The notes under the pieces are model-generated. The model had not been told where the DNA came from and ran no database searches. It saw only the letters and a list, made by a program, of their open reading frames with translations. The translations under genes were made by a program, and so were the position numbers. 64,000 nucleotides of DNA from Sepiola atlantica (taxonomy: Eukaryota > Mollusca > Cephalopoda > Sepiida > Sepiolidae): contig OY744531.1 of NCBI GenBank assembly GCA_963556195.1, forward strand, positions 54,790,700-54,854,699, given 5' to 3'. This document shows, one piece after another, positions 59,661-64,000 of this stretch. Each line of letters starts with the position of its first letter. The stretch's first letter is position 1.

Positions 59661-62363
59661 CTAGTCAGTGTCAATCAGCGGCCTAAAGTCTTTGTCAGTG
59701 AGGATGCCGACGGCATGCCCGATATTGCCAGTGAGCAATTCTGACGACGCGCGGCCGTCTCGGGAGATGCCCCCGACATCCAGGGGGAAGGTTAACTTTA
59801 ACGCTCTATAAAAACAAGGGTGGACGTAAATGGGGATCCTCCCTTCACATTTATCCCTCAGATCGTCGAGGGAGTCGTGCCCTTCTTCCACCAACGTTAG
59901 ACCCAGGATCGCATCCTTTGCTGCTTCTATCATTCGCCACATGGATTTCGTGCGGCGAATTTTCGTCTTCCTGACGAACGTGATCAGCAAAGGAGCATCG
60001 GGGAAGTTGGACGGGTTGGTAGTGTCCAGACTCTGGGTCTTCGTAAGGAGCTGCAGCGGTTTGATGGCACCTCTCTGCTGCGGCGTAAGCTCGGCAGCGG
60101 CGTGGTGCAGATCTGCATTGCAGATGAGGTCCCCTGGCAGGAAGGGGAGCTTTCTCGTCTTCTCCTTTCTTGTAGGAGAGGGCGACGCTTTTTGTTTCTT
60201 GGCCTGTTTGGCCACATTGGGAGTTTTGGTCCCCGACTCTTCCTTTCGAGACAGAGAGCGGGAACTAGCTGGGGGAGTTTTAGTGGGGGAAGGGGATTTC
60301 TGCTCAGTGGTGGGTTTAGGTTTTGGGGATTCGGGGGACTGAGCAGGAGAGATAGTCATCTCTACGGACATTGGGGCGGGGGATTGGGGCCCAGCCTCTT
60401 TGGATTGTGAAACGGCACGTTTGGCCACTTTTCTGTCCCGGGTGAACTTTTTCTCTGTCTCTCGAGCCGGGGCCGGGCAAGCGTCACCCTCCATCTTCTC
60501 CCCTTCCGAGTCGGACGATGATGATGTTGATGAAGGTAGTGACAGGGGAGCCTCTGTCTTCCGTTTGGTGGCCGCTGCCGTGCCAGATGTTTGCTGCGGC
60601 TCCTTATCGGTGGGCATATCCTCGCTCATTGACTTGGCGGGACCCCGCATCCCTTTTACTTCAGAGGGCTGCACTTTGGAGGAGGGCTTCTGTGGTTTGT
60701 TCTTTCGTACCACTGGGGTGAAACCCTCCTCGTCCTTATCAGTTCTAGGAGCTACTGATGCCGCTGGACCTCCCGGGGCTGCGGCAGAAGGGGTCTTCTT
60801 GATTGGCGCCTTTTTTGGGCAGTCTTTCGCCATATGCCCCTTCTGCTCGCAGTGCCAGCAATGTGGCCTCCTGCCCTCGACGATGATAGACATCGACCAG
60901 GAGTCGCACTTGAGCAGTGGCGGTATCTTGTTGAAGCCATCCCGGTCCAAACGCATTTTAATTTTGTAGTCCCCTACCATTAGGTTATGGGGACCGCGGA
61001 CCGGGATTATGGCTTCGACGTCCCCATATTGACTCATCACTGCACCTAGTTGCTCCGAGTCAATATAGCAGGGGACGCCGAGGACAGTGACTAGTGTCCT
61101 CCTCCTGCTCAAGTACTCCGGCCTGAGGATCAGATGTTTATGCCTCAGGTCGGCCCTGGCCAACTTTTCTGCTTCCTGTTCAGAGGGGAGTAAAAGGTCC
61201 CAGGTTGCGAAACCTCGACGGCAAATATATGTCGCCGGGACTTTCAGGGACCATAAAATCTCCCCTACCGTTTCGATCTGGAGCCCAGCCAGCCCTTTGG
61301 TTCTGGAGTCGATGGTGACTAGCGAAACAATTCGCTTCGCTAGCCGTTCCACCGCTCCTGGCGCTGCTTTGATAATGCTACCGTCGGTTAGTTCCTTGTA
61401 CTTAGACTCGAACAACCGACGGTATTCTGACGGGCTTCTTTGCGACTGGGGTCCCCACTGGTCTTTAGGTGATTGGGCAGGAGAGTTGGTTTGCGCCGGA
61501 GTTGTAGGTGTTACAGCCTTCGTCGGCGACGGCGTCTTCTGCCCGGGAGGTATCGCCCATGAATTGGGTGTCTCCGCTGGTGTTGATGAGAGGGACGGCC
61601 ACTCCTTTGGAGCTGTTTCCGGCGTTGTTGCCGGCGGAGTGGCCGCCTTGGTTCCTCTCTTGCCAGCGACATCCGCTGCTCCTTTCTTTGGTACAGTATG
61701 TGCCGCCCTCATCTTCCTCGGCCTGGACTGCCGCATGTTAGTCTGGGCCGGAACGTCTGGAGTCAGCTGCAGAACTTCCATGCTGCTGTCTCTGCTACTG
61801 CCACGACTGCTCACAGGGCTGTGGTCGCTGCAGACACTGCTGTCGCTGCAAATGCTGCTGTCACTGCCAAAAAGTTCTTGGGTCAGGTTGCGGCATTGAG
61901 CAGAGTCCCTGTCAATGTGGGCTGGCGGCTGATCTGGGTCGGTGGCCCCTTCTTTGTGGGACTCCACTGACCGGGTCGCTCTTACTCCTGGAGGCAGGCG
62001 GCCTTTTCGCCTACTACCAGGCGGGCTGACGGTTGAAGCCCGACGAGCGATTGGTGCAGTGGGGAGTCGTTCCCACCGACCCAGATCACCTCTAGGATCT
62101 GAGCTATCCTGGGTGGAGCTGCCGGGGACAGCAGCGTGCAAGCTAACAGGGCTCCCGCCTAAGGCGGCAGACCCTGATCTACTTTCAGTGCTGGGAGCGG
62201 CACTGGCGGACGTACTGGGCACGACGCCTATGGCGGCGTGACCGTCCTGCTGTTTGAGGTCTGCTCCCTCCCCGACCTGAGACCGTCGCCTCAGTTCGGA
62301 AAAGGAGCCCGGGCTAGACAAAGACTCTGCAGCAGAGCCCGGACCACTCCTCCCCTCTTCCAT
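59661..62363 (-). CDS. ORF1 of unit I: gag-like RNA-binding protein (most divergent copy)
   Basis: 900 aa. Private changes: V204, Q207, T208, N209, I330, K695, T712, S778. Shared alleles: R219/H222/P225, V537/R540/D542 (with H), central block allele 1 but Q653 with S654, C-terminal allele NGAIK, T889. The 204-209 cluster of four substitutions within six residues suggests import of a tract from a more diverged copy. Confidence 0.92.
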   Translation of the reverse strand: MEEGRSGPGSAAESLSSPGSFSELRRRSQVGEGADLKQQDGHAAIGVVPSTSASAAPSTESRSGSAALGGSPVSLHAAVPGSSTQDSSDPRGDLGRWERLPTAPIARRASTVSPPGSRRKGRLPPGVRATRSVESHKEGATDPDQPPAHIDRDSAQCRNLTQELFGSDSSICSDSSVCSDHSPVSSRGSSRDSSMEVLQLTPDVPAQTNMRQSRPRKMRAAHTVPKKGAADVAGKRGTKAATPPATTPETAPKEWPSLSSTPAETPNSWAIPPGQKTPSPTKAVTPTTPAQTNSPAQSPKDQWGPQSQRSPSEYRRLFESKYKELTDGSIIKAAPGAVERLAKRIVSLVTIDSRTKGLAGLQIETVGEILWSLKVPATYICRRGFATWDLLLPSEQEAEKLARADLRHKHLILRPEYLSRRRTLVTVLGVPCYIDSEQLGAVMSQYGDVEAIIPVRGPHNLMVGDYKIKMRLDRDGFNKIPPLLKCDSWSMSIIVEGRRPHCWHCEQKGHMAKDCPKKAPIKKTPSAAAPGGPAASVAPRTDKDEEGFTPVVRKNKPQKPSSKVQPSEVKGMRGPAKSMSEDMPTDKEPQQTSGTAAATKRKTEAPLSLPSSTSSSSDSEGEKMEGDACPAPARETEKKFTRDRKVAKRAVSQSKEAGPQSPAPMSVEMTISPAQSPESPKPKPTTEQKSPSPTKTPPASSRSLSRKEESGTKTPNVAKQAKKQKASPSPTRKEKTRKLPFLPGDLICNADLHHAAAELTPQQRGAIKPLQLLTKTQSLDTTNPSNFPDAPLLITFVRKTKIRRTKSMWRMIEAAKDAILGLTLVEEGHDSLDDLRDKCEGRIPIYVHPCFYRALKLTFPLDVGGISRDGRASSELLTGNIGHAVGILTDKDFRPLIDTD

Positions 62364-62747
62364 CCAACTCCCGGCTAGAGACCCGCCGATTCGGATTCAG
62401 GAAGACCGTCGCCAAAAGGTACGTAAGTCAGACCCGAAACCTGCCAGCTGCTTAAGTCAAGCCTGGGGGTTGGACACCTGCAAGAGAAGGGAACAAAAAG
62501 GTTAAAACAATGGAACCACCCAAGAGGGGTGGCCACCCAAGAGGGGTGTGGAAGGACAAATTGCCCAACAGGGGCTAGTCTAAGGGGACAGAGAGAGTCC
62601 CCTGATGATTTAGCTTTAAACTGGGCGGGGCCCAAGTAGCTGGTCTCCTCTTAGGCAATCACAAGTGATTGCCTAAGAGTTGCCTGAGAAAATACAAGAC
62701 GAGTCAAGATTTTAAAAGGCGGGAGAAAATCAATTTATTTATCCAAA
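62364..62747 (-). promoter_or_regulatory. 5'UTR of unit I (type 1, divergent)
   Basis: 384 nt. 15-bp hairpin 62648-62679 and 7-bp hairpin 62583-62603 are kept despite several private substitutions around 62505-62552. Acceptor-like CAG 62478-62480 is kept, but the branchpoint-like motif is changed to TTTTAAC. AATAAA 62734-62739. Confidence 0.73.
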
Positions 62748-62766
62748 AATTTGTACATAAATAATC
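62748..62766. other. Junction filler I/J (19 nt)
   Basis: Same filler as D/E, F/G and H/I, here joined to a type 1 5'UTR. Confidence 0.82.
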
Positions 62767-63435
62767 AGATGTGGCACAAGGCCAAAAAGGGGTATGGGGG
62801 GGAAGATGGGGGTCGGGGGTCGTCCACTTGGTCTATGAATACCCTAAAAACTAGTTTCAGTCACCACAATACCACATTCACTCTATGGACTTAAGCTACT
62901 TAAAATATCCCCAGGTGTTTCAATGAATTTTATTTACAATAGATATTTACATGTGTGATGATGGGAGTGGGAGAACAAAAAACTAAGCCTTAAATAATCC
63001 CCCAAAAATAAATAAAAATAAAAGTGATGATAAAAATAAAGAACCAAAGAAAATGCTAATTAAGGTGTGTTAGTAAGGTACCCCCCATCCTATCTAGAGT
63101 ATGAGCTGCTCGCTGTCTTCTGGTACAGACCGAAAGCAAGAGAGTAAGCTCCTAATTGGGAGTGGGCGTTTCTATGGGGGCAAAAGAAATGGAGGGATGG
63201 GTTTGTCGGGATGTGCGGTGTCCTTCAGGATAAGAACTATTATGGCGGGTCGGGGATATAAAATAAATTAGGGAGCGGGCATCCTGAAGGAGTTCTGACA
63301 CCTAAAATAAAGCTGGGGGCAAAGAGCTCATTTACGCTACTAGCTAATAGGGACTGCGCCCAAAATTTACTGGTCAGTTTTTAAGGGGATTTTTGTTTTT
63401 CGACAAAGATGCTTTAAGGTCGCTGTGTGCCATGC
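62767..63435 (-). promoter_or_regulatory. 3'UTR of unit J (type 2)
   Basis: 669 nt. Stem-loop 63218-63301 (arms 63221-63231 and 63281-63291). Plus-strand G-runs 62789-62819. Confidence 0.73.
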
Positions 63436-64000
63436 CTAGGCAGGGAACACGAACTCGAATCTATTCCGCGTGAACACGCATAAACTAGCGGTGTGTATCC
63501 ACCTACTTTTGAAAAGTGAAGAAGGCAACCTCCTTCTATCAGATTTGATTTTGATTTTAAGCTGGTGTTTAAAATACGAAATCAAATCATAATAAGAAGG
63601 CGGCACCCCCCCACGCCCTATCTCTAAGCGAGAAGTATACACCACGAGTCTAGCTACGGCTAAGATCGCGAGCAAAACCATACGTTTCTCCCTGGGCCAC
63701 AAGGGGTCCATGTTGAAGACAACGGATGCTAAATCCAAGCACGTCACCCGATCGGGGGTGATGCGAGCCGTCACCTCGCCGACATACGTCCAAAATTCAC
63801 GAAGTTTGGAGCAGGTGAAAAAGGCATGTTCCGCCGTTTCAATTTCATCTTCCTCGCAACGTGGGCAAAAGGGGCTGATAGCCATACCAATTTTGAATCG
63901 TATGTCATTGAGGGGTAACACATTTCGAACCAATCGCCAGGTCAGAGAGAACTCAGAATTATTGAGATAGCTCCTGCCTGGCGCCCAATTCCACTGAGAG
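63436..64000 (-). CDS. ORF2 of unit J, C-terminal part
   Basis: About residues 958-1144 of ORF2, open to the right edge of the window. It includes the complete CX2CX9HX4C finger (C1002, C1005, H1015, C1020) and V1089. The RT and endonuclease lie outside the window. Confidence 0.94.
   Translation of the reverse strand, partial: SQWNWAPGRSYLNNSEFSLTWRLVRNVLPLNDIRFKIGMAISPFCPRCEEDEIETAEHAFFTCSKLREFWTYVGEVTARITPDRVTCLDLASVVFNMDPLWPREKRMVLLAILAVARLVVYTSRLEIGRGGVPPSYYDLISYFKHQLKIKIKSDRRRLPSSLFKSRWIHTASLCVFTRNRFEFVFPA

Larger units (their letters stand above)
55553..62747 (-). mobile_element. LINE unit I (complete, 7195 bp)
   Basis: Complete: 3'UTR 55553-56221, ORF2 56222-59656, ORF1 59661-62363, 5'UTR 62364-62747. 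Its ORF1 and 5'UTR are the most divergent in the window, with private changes around ORF1 residues 204-209 and at 330, 695, 712 and 778, and several changes in the 5'UTR. Confidence 0.94.
1..64000 (-). repeat. Head-to-tail tandem array of a full-length LINE
   Basis: The same segment recurs with periods of 7220, 7223, 7218, 7238, 7219, 7215, 7215 and 7215 bp, measured between successive ORF1 stop codons. It fills the whole window and continues past both edges. All copies share one orientation. No copy is 5'-truncated, inverted or interrupted, and no other sequence lies between copies except a 17-25 nt filler. Dispersed LINE insertions are usually truncated and flanked by unrelated DNA, so this is a macrosatellite-like or self-targeted array. 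Misassembly is unlikely because each unit carries its own private substitutions. Confidence 0.97.
62767..64000 (-). mobile_element. LINE unit J (partial, cut by right edge)
   Basis: Only the 3'UTR (type 2) and the last ~187 codons of ORF2 lie in the window. The reading frame is open to the last base, so the array continues to the right. Confidence 0.93.

Noticed and set aside
1..64000. CRISPR-like array, given the regular repeats
   Set aside because: The repeats are 7.2 kb coding retrotransposons, not short repeats with spacers.
1..64000. LTR retrotransposon or retrovirus-like element, because of the CCHC gag-like protein
   Set aside because: There are no LTRs, protease, integrase or RNase H; an APE endonuclease precedes the RT, which defines a LINE.

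Overview
The window is one continuous head-to-tail array of a single full-length non-LTR (LINE-type) retrotransposon, with every copy on the minus strand. There are eight complete units (B-I, about 7.2 kb each) between two partial units cut by the window edges (A on the left, J on the right). No host gene, RNA gene or unrelated DNA is visible. The bicistronic LINE structure, the eukaryote-type signals (AATAAA, a branchpoint/polypyrimidine/CAG acceptor, a good ATG context for ORF2) and the absence of bacterial signals point to a eukaryotic nuclear genome, most likely an animal. I cannot name the species.

Each unit reads, 5' to 3' on the minus strand: a 5'UTR of 384-407 nt; ORF1 (900 aa; Ser/Pro-rich N-terminus, RRM-like fold, one CCHC zinc knuckle, unrecognised C-terminal domain); a 4-nt gap; ORF2 (1144 aa from its first ATG; APE-type endonuclease, reverse transcriptase with YADD, C-terminal CCHC finger); a 3'UTR of about 670 nt; then a 17-25 nt AT-rich filler before the next unit. 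There is no RNase H domain and no simple poly(A) tail at the unit ends. The architecture fits the L1/Tx1 superfamily; that placement is an inference. All nine ORF1 copies, eight complete ORF2 copies and two partial ORF2 copies are open, without a frameshift or premature stop.

The units are nearly identical but mosaic. Two 5'UTR types, two alleles of ORF1 residues 581-654, two alleles of the ORF2 endonuclease region and two 3'UTR types are combined almost freely, which indicates recombination, gene conversion or RT template switching among neighbours. The junction fillers are the fastest-changing sequence although both unit ends beside them are fixed. D and F share one filler, E, G, I and J share another, and B, C and H are unique. 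Precise joining of 3' end to 5' end therefore appears to have happened several times.

A working model, partly inferred: the ORF1 RNA-binding protein and the ORF2 endonuclease/RT act together in target-primed reverse transcription. The 3'UTR carries a conserved long-range stem-loop that could be recognised by the RT. The transcript may be polyadenylated using the AATAAA just inside the next unit's 5' end. A transcript ending there would carry sequence matching the array's own junction, which could direct new copies into the array. The uniform orientation also resembles telomeric LINE arrays, but the window shows no chromosome end or telomere repeat.
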